A DNA stretch of 64,000 nucleotides from Rhizopus arrhizus (taxonomy: Eukaryota; Mucoromycota; Mucoromycetes; Mucorales; Rhizopodaceae): NCBI GenBank assembly GCA_024220505.1, contig JAKZZE010000015.1, positions 248,001 through 312,000 on the forward strand. Direction: 5' to 3'. The position numbers were made by a program, and so were the translations under genes. Numbering within the stretch: position 1 is the stretch's first letter; each line of letters starts with the position of its first letter. The notes beneath the pieces are model-generated. The model was not told the DNA's origin and did not search any database. It worked only from the letters and a program-made list of their open reading frames with translations. Positions 1 through 9,719 of the stretch are shown here, one piece after another.

Positions 1-2831
1 TGTTCACCTCACTTTGTCTAATTCAACAAGAAAGATTGAAATCAAGGGACCTGCTTCAAGACATATGGATGAATGGACAGAGAGTCTTGATAAGATACAA
101 AAGGAAAGTCCATGGGTCATGAACCATCGTTTTGGATCTTTTGCTCCTATAAGAGAATATGTAAAGGCAAAGTGGTTTGTGGATGGTCACGGTAATAAGA
201 ATGAAATGTATGTGTCTGTAAATCTTATTTTTTTAGATTATTATGAGGCTGTTGCTCAAGCTATCTTGTCTGCTAAATCAGAAATATATATTGAAGATTG
301 GTGGCTGGTAAGTTACAGAGCAGTAAAAGTATTTACCTCCATTTACTTATGCGTACACTTGTCATAGAGTCCACAATTAGTAAGAGATTCCCTAGAAGAA
401 AAATTTGGCATGTACTTATTTACTATAGTATTTACGAAGACCACCCAAAGGCAATGAGGAATATAGACTAGATCGGTTATTAAAAAGAAAAGCTTGTGAA
501 GGAGTAATGATATACATTGTTCTTTACAAGAATGTGTCTGTTGCTTTACCACTAGACTCTCAATATACAAGAGATTGGATGCAAACTGTTCATCCGAACA
601 TCATTGTTCAAAGGCATTCTAATTTAGCCTATTCACCACTTTGGGCACATCATGAGGTTTTGCATGCAAATTTATTTTAGTGAAAAAAGAAATGACTGAG
701 TATATTCATTTGCTTATGGCAAATATAGAAAATACTTGTGATTGATTATAGATTGGCTTTTGTAGGAGGATTAGATTTATGCTTTGGGTAAGTAGGACAC
801 ATGTAGTGATGCTCTATCCTTATGTATATCAAATCGTTACTTTTTATGAATTCTATTAGACGTTATGATACTTTGCATCACGAGCTTACAGATTATGGCT
901 ATAACGATGCAACACGAGAAGTGTTTCCAGGTCAAGATTATTCAAATCCAAGAATCAAAGATTTTCAAAAAGGTATACAATTTACAGAAGCTTGTTTATT
1001 GATTATAACATGACATGTATGTAGTTAGCCAATATGATAATGAACTTGTTGATAAATTAACTACAGCTCGAATGCCTTGGCATGATATCCACACAGCTAT
1101 GGTAACAGAAAAAAAAAGGGTACGTTGCTGTTAGTAACAATATAAATATGTTATAATTAGGTAGGCCCGCCTGCAAGAGATATTGCTAGACACTTTGTAC
1201 AAAGATGGAATTTTATCAAAAAATCAAAGGAAAGAGAGGAAGTTCCATTTTTATTACCAAAAGGTGAATATGTATCTTCAAGAGATGAAAGTAAATTCAA
1301 AGGAACATGTAGAATTCAAGTACTAAGAAGTAGCGCGGAATGGAGTCAAGGGATTAAAAGAGAGGTAGATGAATCAAAAGCAAGTAGAATATTATTAACA
1401 GGAAAGAAGTATTCCATCTATAATGCTTATATGGAATGTATCTTTAAAGCAAAGCATTTTATTTATATCGAAAACCAGTTTTTTAGTAAAACCATATGCT
1501 AAAGCAACTGTCTATATTTAAAAGCTAATGATTTTTTGAAAAGTTACAACGACAAGTCCTGACGACAAGTTGATCAAGAACAAGATTGGACAAGCCATTG
1601 TAGAAAGAATCAAAAGAGCACACAAAGAAAATCAACAATTCAGGGTGATTGTAGTCATCCCGAGTGCCCCTGGATTTGAAGGCGACTTTGTTCAAGTAGA
1701 TAGGAGATCGATGCCGCTACGATCTGTTGCTCAGTACCAATATAGATCCATCTCACGAAGTAAACATTCTATATTTGAGCAACTTGAACAAGCAAACGTT
1801 CCTATTGATCGGTACATTGGGTTTTACAGCTTAAGAAATTGGGGAAAAGTAAAACGGCCCTTAAATTCGCCCAATGTTCATCTTGATGGCAAAAAGAAGA
1901 GACGTAGTAGGTCAAGATCAAATACGGTATCTGATGAGTCACATGCAGATCCTCAGTTTATGTATCCAGACGATGGAAGGACAGATTATGTTACAGAGCA
2001 GGTTTATATTCATTCAAAGCTTATGATTGTAGATGATAAAACGGTTATATGTGGCTCAGGTAATAAAATGAATTTATCATAAAGCAATTGATGTTATTAA
2101 CAACCTCCAAATAAAGCCAATCTAAATGACAGGTTTTTTTTTTATAAATTGTACGACTGCATTGTAAAAGCTAAACAAATCCAACAAAGGTCTCAACTAG
2201 GAAACAGAGATTCTGAAATTGCAGTAATAATTGAAGATACTGATACTGTAGAATCGAAGATGAATGGTCAACCAGTAAGGAATAGAAAAAAGATCGATTT
2301 GATTTAATTAAAAATACATGTTTAGTATAAAGCTTCAAGATATGCTTTTACTTTAAGAATGCAACTATTTAAAGAACACTTGGGCTTAGTGAACACATCT
2401 ATGTCAAAAACATTCAATTACGAGCAAAGGCAGAATATAGCTGTTATGGATCCCTTGGACGATGGCTTCTATTATAATGTTTGGAAGAGGACAGCGGAAA
2501 AAAATACGTCGATTTACAGAGAATTATTTAAATGTGTACCAGATGACACAGGTAAGTCCCCCCTTGCTCATTCTTATGACTTCAAAACTCAAAGACATGC
2601 ACATTTTCATAAGTTCATTCGGTGGAGCAGCATCGGCATTTTGTGCCGGACTCGACTCATGTATTACAGGGACACGTAGCGGAACCTTGGAAATACTCTG
2701 CTAAAGAAATACAATCAAAATTAAATGAAATACAAGGGCATCTCGTGCAGTTTCCTACAAAGTATTTAAAAAACATTAGTATGACGGCATCTGTCATGCA
2801 AGAAGCAGTTCCTCCCATTGTCTTTACTTGA
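1..2831 (+). CDS. PLD1/SPO14-like: Phospholipase D1 (PLD1/Spo14 type), 5' end outside window
   Basis: Hydrolyses phosphatidylcholine to phosphatidic acid and choline, a lipid signal used in membrane traffic and sporulation. Both catalytic HKD motifs are present. The first is HHEKILVID, split by an intron after HHE (codons end at 656, resume at 729). The second is HSKLMIVDD at 2011-2037, followed by the GSANLNDRS block. The C-terminus ends in a VPPIVFT-type tail normal for the family. Exons by phase: <1-307, 368-379, 429-656, 729-787, 860-972, 1025-1101, 1161-1485, 1544-2059, 2117-2132, 2190-2274, 2326-2551, 2614-2831. Two are micro-exons (12 and 16 nt), and without them the SPEL-like and NxND blocks are lost. 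All phases agree and no frameshift remains, so the gene looks functional. The PX/PH region lies upstream of the window. Confidence 0.93.
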
Positions 2832-3053
2832 ATAAAAGAAAGTCCATTTATCCTGATCTGTCTGAGAAACAAAAAAAAAAAATCGATCTGTAACTATCGG
2901 AAGACCAAAAAAAAAGAAAAAGCAAAAGGATAAAAGTTCTTGCACCCTCTTCTTACATTACAACAAAGAAAAAAAGAGTTTTAAACAGAAACTAAAAAGT
3001 CAAAAAAAGCTTACATTGCTTAGTACAGCGCTTTGTCAAATCATTTAAAAAAA

Positions 3054-4725
3054 ATGCTGAAACCTTTTGAATCTCTATTTGATGTTTATACAGTTTATGT
3101 TCAACATCCTGTCATTTCTAAATGGCTAGGACTTGCTCTCTTTCTTTCTCTCTTTCTAAATTCTTACTTGTTAAACATCACCAAACAGCAGCAGCAACAC
3201 CAACACCAGCAGCAACCCCAACCGGAGCCAGTGACAGCAGCACCCATAAAGACCCTTTTGAAAAAATCAGTGAAACCAAAGCGAAAATCATCTCATCATC
3301 ATTCTGACATTGTCCGTCCAGTGGATGAAATTCTCAGCTTACTTGGTACTCCTGAGGCTTTATCTGACGAAGAAATCATTTCTGTTGTGCAAGCCGGCAA
3401 ACTGGCTGCTTATGCTCTTGAAAAAGTATTGGGTGATTTTGAACGGGCTGTCATTATTCGTCGAGCTTTGATTTCCCGTGCCTCTACTACCAAAACCCTC
3501 GAGCACAGTCTGTTGCCTGTAACAAACTACCATTATGATAAAGTTATGGGTGCATGTTGTGAAAATGTCATTGGATATATGCCTATCCCAGTAGGTGTAG
3601 CAGGTAAAAAGAAAAAGAAAAAAAATATAGAAACAGCAAAATGAATCTTTTGTCATAGGTCCTATGAATATTGATGGTGAAATGATCCATATTCCTATGG
3701 CAACCACAGAAGGTTGTTTAGTAGCATCCACAGCTAGAGGATGTAAAGCGATTAATGCTGGTGGAGGTGCGATTACGATTGTGACAGCAGATGGTATGAC
3801 TCGTGCTCCCTGTGTTGAGTTTCCAACCATCATCCGCGCTGCTCAATGTAAGCAGTGGATAGAACAAGAAGGAAAAGATATCGTGGCTGATGCATTCAAC
3901 TCAACCTCTCGTTTTGCTCGTGTCAAAAAATTAAAAGTTGCTATAGCTGGTAAATTGGTCTATCTTCGATTTTCAACCACCACGGGTGACGCTATGGGTA
4001 TGAACATGATTTCAAAAGGATGTGAAAAAGCCCTTTCCAAGATTGAAGAATATTTCCCTGATATGCAAATCATTTCACTTTCTGGCAACTTTTGTACAGA
4101 TAAAAAGCCTGCGGCAGTAAATTGGATCGAGGGACGTGGAAAGTCTACGGTAGCAGAAGCTGTGATACCTGCAGCTGTTGTTGAAAAAGTACTCAAGACG
4201 ACTGTAGATGCACTTGTTGAACTAAACATTTCCAAAAACCTTGTGGGCTCAGCCATGGCTGGCTCCGTCGGTGGATTTAATGCTCATGCTGCAAATATCT
4301 TGACGGCTGTCTATTTGGCCACAGGTCAAGACCCTGCTCAAAATGTAGAAAGCTCTAATTGTATGACTTTAATGAAAGCCATCAATGATGGTAAAGATCT
4401 TTATATCTCTTGTACAATGCCTTGTATAGAAGTGGGTACTATTGGTGGTGGCACGATTTTGCCTCCTCAGCAGGCTATGCTCGATATGCTTGGTGTACGT
4501 GGTCCTCATCCAACAGAACCTGGCGCAAACGCACGTCGTTTGGCTCGTATAATTTGTGCTTCTGTGATGGCAGGTGAACTCTCTCTTTGTGCCGCATTGG
4601 CTGCTGGACATCTTGTCAAAGCACACATGGCCCATAATCGTAACACGCAACCCATGATGACTGCTACACCACCAGCTACACCAGCTGAAAACTCAATTGC
4701 TCCTGGAAGCTGTATCAAGTCTTAG
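3054..4725 (+). CDS. HMGR: HMG-CoA reductase, short form without sterol-sensing membrane domain
   Basis: Catalyses NADPH-dependent reduction of HMG-CoA to mevalonate, the committed step of the sterol and isoprenoid pathway. Exons 3054-3603 and 3659-4725 give 538 aa. The family blocks are intact: [16 protein letters not shown], the catalytic Glu in [18 protein letters not shown], the Lys in [15 protein letters not shown], the Asp in ATGQDPAQN and the His in [15 protein letters not shown]. The N-terminus holds one hydrophobic segment (about residues 23-42), then a Gln-rich linker. The usual multi-span sterol-sensing region of full-length fungal enzymes is absent. It cannot lie just upstream, because the PLD1 stop is only 222 bp before the ATG. 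The start is the ATG at 3054; an in-frame TTG at 3033 is not credible. Same strand as PLD1. The short form may escape sterol-driven turnover (inference). Confidence 0.95.
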
Positions 4726-6401
4726 AAAAAAAAGTAACCCGTGTACATTTCATTAATAAATTTAATTAAAATGTTCTTTAAATTGACAAATATTCCTAAT
4801 TTGTATAAAAATAAACCATCCAATAAACAAAAACAAAAAAAAAAGCTTCTCCATCAATTTTATACAAAACAAGTAAAATCTATTTAAAACTATTTATTAT
4901 GTACAAAAGGAAATAAAAATAAAAAATTGGTTTGATACAGTGTTTTTTTTTTTTTTTTTTCGTAAACAGTGCTTTTATTTAGGTGTCGCACAGAGACGTG
5001 CACCTTTGACTAGTAATAAGAAAAAAAAAAATGGAAAAGAAAATACATGTAATAGTAAATGAAGTTAGGCGCTCTGTGGTAGAGTGTTTGTACTGCAACT
5101 ATTGTTTTCGTAGTTAATTTTTCGAATAAGACGAATGGCACAGTGTTTCTGGTATCAATCTGCCCATTTTGATTAGATGCCGTTTTTCCAGACTTCAATT
5201 TGCGCTATTCTCTCTTCCCCTTCATACCAGTTGCAATATGTATCTTTCTTTGAATTCAGACAATTTTTATTAAGGAATAGTCATTATTTTACTAAAATGA
5301 GCAAGCAGACATCAGGTTCAGTTTTTTTTTCAAAGAGAGAATGAACTGATATGGGCCGTGATTGTTTAAAGCCTTTTAAATATAATCATAGACTCTACTT
5401 GTTTTGTTTGGTTGTAATCTTTTCCTTTGAGTTAATAGAAACGAAAGTAACACAGAAATGAGCAGTCTGCATGTTTTGTAGCAAAGGGTTTAATATTGAA
5501 AATATTACTTGAAAGAGATTAATAATCCCGAAGAATTGGGCATCTGCTATAAAAACTATCCTTTGAAACTAGGAGGATGTTACTGAAGCCCTTGTAATAG
5601 ATACAAGCCATTACTACGGGCAAAATCCAACAAGATGAGAGCATTAGTTTTCTATACGATTTTGTAGAAAAGAAGCATTTTCATTGTTTAACTTCATGAA
5701 ACACACTTTTAATGTATCTTTGCAACAATTTTTCGCCTAATAAAAGTAGATATAAATTTGAACCTGCTAAAAATTGTTTAACTCAAATAACAAATGATAA
5801 CAAGAAACGACTAATGTTTTTTTCTTTTTTCTTATAAAGCGTGACAATTCAGGTACATTATAAAATATCTTTTCTCCTACAAATTCCGTGATGCTATTGA
5901 TGAATGGTATTTAGTTAATGATGATCGTTTTCAGAACTTCATGATTTCTAACGATAATAAAAACAGGCTATAAGTACATTCTTACGACTGTATACACCAA
6001 TTGACAGTTTGTAGAATCCAGCAACTACGTCATGTACAATACTCTAGATGTGGTTACTGATTTTGCCAAAAGAGAAAAAAAATAAGTGATTCCAGATTGA
6101 TCCTGTAATTCTTCTTCAAATACTCTAGAAGCAAGCCATATTTAAGATAGAATATTAAAGTAATCAGATATTTTGCCAAATGAGAACAAAATGCTGCTAA
6201 GAGTTCTGAGGTTCCAACTTTGCATATTCAGTTAAACTACTGCTATTCAATAAAATTGATTGAAATGAGGTAACTGAGCTCGAAAAAGTAGAGAAGCAAA
6301 ACTACAGATTGATATTAAAAACATTGTAACCACGCATTTAGAAAAAAATGTAGTTTTTATTTATAGCTTGTTAATTAATACAACTCGTTGCACAAATGTA
6401 A
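4726..6401. other. Intergenic, no gene recognised
   Basis: AT-rich stretch between HMGR and the secreted-protein gene. It carries homopolymer A/T tracts. The longest open frame (minus, 5010-5198) has no family signature and begins in a poly-T tract. No tRNA or repeat array was seen. Confidence 0.6.
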
Positions 6402-7857
6402 TTACCAAGTAGCTTGGTTATCATGACTTTCACGTTGATTGTATAACCAATCTAAGTCTTCTTGCGTGTTGGTATGAGTGAGAGTAGCAGATGGATCAGA
6501 TGTAGCAGTTGTATTAGTATTAGTGCTGTTGTTTTCAAATGTTTGAAGTTTGGTTAATACGAGTCCATAAAATGTATTTAACTGTTCAGAAGTAGTTAAA
6601 GCAGAAGAGATGTTTGTTAATTGGCTAATCTGTGTTGCAATATCGGGGTGATCTTGAGATAATTGAGAAGCAAATGTCTTCCATTGAGTCTGGACCTCAT
6701 CAATTGATTGTTGATTAGACAGTTTGGACTGTAAAGTTTGAATTTCATTTGCAATTTTTTCACTTGCAGTAGTAGCAGTAGCGTCATCATTAGTACTTTC
6801 TCCTGTTGTATCACTAGTGGGCTCTTCAGTAGCGTTTTCAGTAGCATCTTCAGTAGCGTCTTCAGTAGCATCTTCAGTAGTATTGTCAGTGCTTTGCTCA
6901 GAGTCATCGGAATCATCGGTGTCATCAGTATCATTAGACCCAGTACTGTCAGAAGTAGAAGGATCGTCTAATTCATCCAAAACACTGTTGCTTTCATTTG
7001 AGCTAGAGTCAGCAGTATCAGTGGAATCAGTGGAATCAGTAGTATTGGTGGAATCAGAAGTAGCTGGAAGCTCATCTAATTCAGCCAAGACACTATTGAT
7101 ATGATTGTTAGAGTGTCCACTAGAGGTTGTACTGTTGCCAATCATATTATTATCATCTGTATAATCCCCTGTGACTATACGAAGACAACCATAACCAGAT
7201 CTTCCTGTGTTACAATCATCCTATTAAAATGCCATTGGTCAACTAATAAATAAAAAAAAAAAAGCTAATCTATTTCTGTGATTAACCCTTACTTTGTCTT
7301 GGCAGCAACGAATACAAAATCGCTGAAGATCTGGTTCGATCATATTCACAAAATAATTATATCCTTTGCATTGTGCTCCAACAGGTTTGCCCTTGGCATG
7401 ATTATCATATTGTCCTCCACCATCTGTTTCTTGAAGATCATATTTTGTACGATTGAAGAATCCAGTGATCTGGACATAGGTGCTTGTCTTTAAGTAATGT
7501 GCTGTAGTAATAAAATCTAGAGATGGTTTAAGTATCTATTTTCCTTTCTTCTTCTTTTTCTTCTTCTTCTCTCTCTTTCTCTTTCTCTCACTCCCACATT
7601 CAATTATTGATCCCTTTATACATACCCGTAGGGAATACAGTGGCATTGGGAACAGCATCCTGATTGAAACAAAAAGGAATACCGTTGTTTTCATTGACAG
7701 CAACCACAAGCCCGGGTTGAGGGGGTAAGAAAATACAGAAATCTTTTTGGCTATTGATGGTCGTCAAAGGGTAACTATCATTAGTAGAAGCAGCATTCAC
7801 AAATGAGCAAGTAGCCAAAAGAATACTGGATATGATGGTAATACTAGAATAGTACAT
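6402..7857 (-). CDS. Secreted conserved fungal protein with Ser/Thr/Asp-rich tail
   Basis: Function unknown. Minus-strand exons 7857-7626, 7501-7293 and 7220-6402 are all in phase and give 419 aa. The start (ATG at 7857) opens a signal peptide (about residues 1-23, ending VNAAS). It is followed by a Cys-containing ectodomain with blocks DFCIFLPPQPG, TYVQITG, DGGGQYDNH, RFCIRCCQDK and TGRSGYGCLRI. I recognise these blocks from uncharacterised secreted proteins of Mucorales and other fungi. From about residue 170 the chain is Ser/Thr/Asp/Glu-rich, including a short (T)EDA repeat, then a Gln/Asn-rich helical stretch. There is no C-terminal hydrophobic tail, so a GPI anchor is unlikely. It shares a 196-bp divergent promoter with the truncated DHHC copy. 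Confidence 0.85.
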
Positions 7858-8053
7858 TATTAAATAAAAAAAAGAAAGGACTGGTAATAAAAAGTACGAG
7901 AGAGAGAGAGAGAAAGAGAGCAAAATAAAGCTCTCCGTTTTTATAAATAGGTTTGTTACACAAATACAAAGGTGTTTCTTAATGCGGGATTAATTTTAAA
8001 CACTCTTTCTCTTTTTTTTTTTTTGTTTTTTTTTTCTTCAATTGTATTATTTA
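7858..8053. promoter_or_regulatory. Shared divergent promoter
   Basis: Lies between the ATG of the secreted-protein gene (minus) and the ATG of the truncated DHHC copy (plus). It contains a GA-rich run at about 7898-7920, a TATAAATA box at 7942-7949 placed for the plus-strand gene, and a poly-T/CT tract just before the plus ATG. From 7887 onward it is almost identical to 16175-16339. Confidence 0.6.
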
Positions 8054-8405
8054 ATGACTAAAATTGTAGATAGAGCAATATCCAGTATTGGACCTGTATT
8101 TATAGCTATCGCAGTGCTTTTGCTTGACATGTGTGCACTTGCCTATTATTTAGTGGTCTTTCCATATAGTCATTCCTTGTCAGACAGTTCGCTACTGTAC
8201 AAAATATATACCGGTTTCATTTTACTATTTACACTCTACATGATCTACTCTATACACTTTCATTACTATATGGCCATCGTTACACCTCCAGGAGACATGA
8301 AAGAGTATAAAAAATCAGCAGAAGGGGTAAAAAAAAATCAACAACAACGAGAAGATTATTTAGAGTTTTCATATTGACACATTTTTAAACATTAGGAAAA
8401 TAATG
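7887..8405 (+). repeat. Direct duplication, copy 1 (promoter plus DHHC exon 1)
   Basis: Near-identical to 16175-16691, with only a few substitutions and a small length change in the poly-T tract. It covers the TATA region, the whole first coding exon and first intron of the DHHC gene, and the first ten bases of exon 2, where similarity stops abruptly. Confidence 0.93.
8054..8377 (+). pseudogene. Truncated DHHC palmitoyltransferase (first exon only)
   Basis: Protein sequence identical to the N-terminus of the intact DHHC gene at 16340: two membrane segments ([20 protein letters not shown] and the next at about residues 47-70). The catalytic DHHC domain is missing. The exon 1 donor (8327) and exon 2 acceptor (8394-8395) are both kept. 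Unspliced, the frame stops at 8375-8377 and gives 107 aa. Spliced, it runs on into unrelated sequence. The promoter is intact, so a short two-span product is possible, but no evidence of expression can be seen here. Confidence 0.85.
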
Positions 8406-8489
8406 GATTCTTTATCACTACATCTTTACACTTCGAAATGAGCTATTCAATTCTGCTACAAAGATGGGTAAGTTCACATTATTAATGAG

Positions 8490-8790
8490 TATGTCTGTCC
8501 TGAACCTGTGGACTATGCCATCGATGAGGAAATGTACATCCTTGGAACTATAAGTTCTCACGTAGTGTTTACGTGATATTTCTTGTCAGCACAGTTCTGG
8601 GCCTGTTGTTACGCATTTATCCAAGAAAAGAAAATACAGATATTTGTATGGAAGGGGCAGCCTCCAAGCGCGTCTATACGACCTACACAGCCCAAGATAA
8701 AGTAGGATTTTTCAAATTAATGTTTGGGAAGATTTTACGTGCATCAGTCACTGCAAAGCAGTTAGGAGTTCATGTTCGCTCTGTGTAAAT
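8490..8790 (+). mobile_element. DDE transposase N-terminal fragment
   Basis: A broken open frame encodes PEPVDYAIDEEM at its start, then VYTTYTAQDKVGFFKLMFGK and a helix-turn-helix piece ASVTAKQLGVHVRS ending at a stop. This resembles the N-terminal DNA-binding region of IS630/Tc1-mariner-like transposases that are common in Mucorales. The catalytic part is absent and no terminal repeats were identified. Confidence 0.6.
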
Positions 8791-9714
8791 ACTGCTGTTA
8801 CAGTATGAAAAAGGCCATAAAAATCATAAAGATGACGAATATAAGAAATCATTTTAAACTGCGTTAATGAGAATCTGGTCGATCATCCTTGGCTAAAAGT
8901 GCAAATACACTCCGCTTTTCATAAGCTATTATACGTATTTTTTTGAGTTCCCATCTTCACTTTGCCTCCTTGAAAAAATTGTTGTTCCTATCTTCTCTTC
9001 TTTTGATATTAAATCAAGCAATCAAATGAAAAACTATCTACAATTAATATGAACAAGTCTCCAACACCAAAAGGTGGCTCGCCTTCAGTTTGACTGTGCA
9101 TGTTCATTTTTTGACAACAAAGCATAGTTGGTAAACGCACTAGTCAGTTAAAAAGATAATGATTGATTGCAGTCAGGCTGGAGTATTCGCTATTGTAATT
9201 TTCTGTGGAAAGTCAATATGCTATTATGCGATTTGGATATGAAGAGAATATGAGAAAAGCACATAGGAACAGGTATCAAAGTTATTAATGTTATAATAAA
9301 GATCGTACAAGTCAGAGCTATTTTAATTGCTATTATTATGTTGTCAATCTTGATTCTGTTAAAAGCGAGTCCTATGAAAAAGTCTTTTTCTTCTCTAGTT
9401 ATTACAATGAACAAAAGGCAGTTTGGGCTTATATTTGATAAGGATACGCCTTTGTTACCAATATCAACATTAAATCATAATATAGTCAGTTAAAGTCTAT
9501 TACTTTGATCAAATAAGAAGTACTCGTGTGGATAGAATGATCTGTGTTCCTTCACAACATGCATTATTGAATATCAACAAGATGTTGTATAAGAATATTC
9601 CTAAAATGTTGAATGGCATAACACGAAACTTAAGCAGAGTATTTTTTTTTTTGTTTTCACAAAAATTATTAAACGTACAACAGTTTCAACCAATGATGCA
9701 CGGGATCATATGAA
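8791..9714. other. Element debris, nothing assignable
   Basis: AT-rich, with stops in all frames apart from short open stretches (for example minus 9190-9414, hydrophobic and low complexity). It sits between a transposase fragment and a LINE, so it is probably decayed element sequence. No gene can be supported. Confidence 0.5.
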
Positions 9715-9719
9715 TAGTA

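Noticed and set aside
2060..2171. Apparent decay of the PLD1 motif after HKD2 (GSAKQIQQRS)
   Set aside because: Resolved by a 16-nt micro-exon at 2117-2132 that gives the consensus block in phase.
3360..4718. Long minus-strand open frames opposite HMGR (3360-3833, 3960-4256, 4369-4650)
   Set aside because: Shadows of the conserved plus-strand reductase. No family motif on the minus strand.
5060..5105. tRNA-like start (GGCGCTCTGTGGTAGAGTG)
   Set aside because: Resembles a D-arm/A box but no T-arm, anticodon stem or acceptor pairing could be found. No other tRNA was seen in the window.
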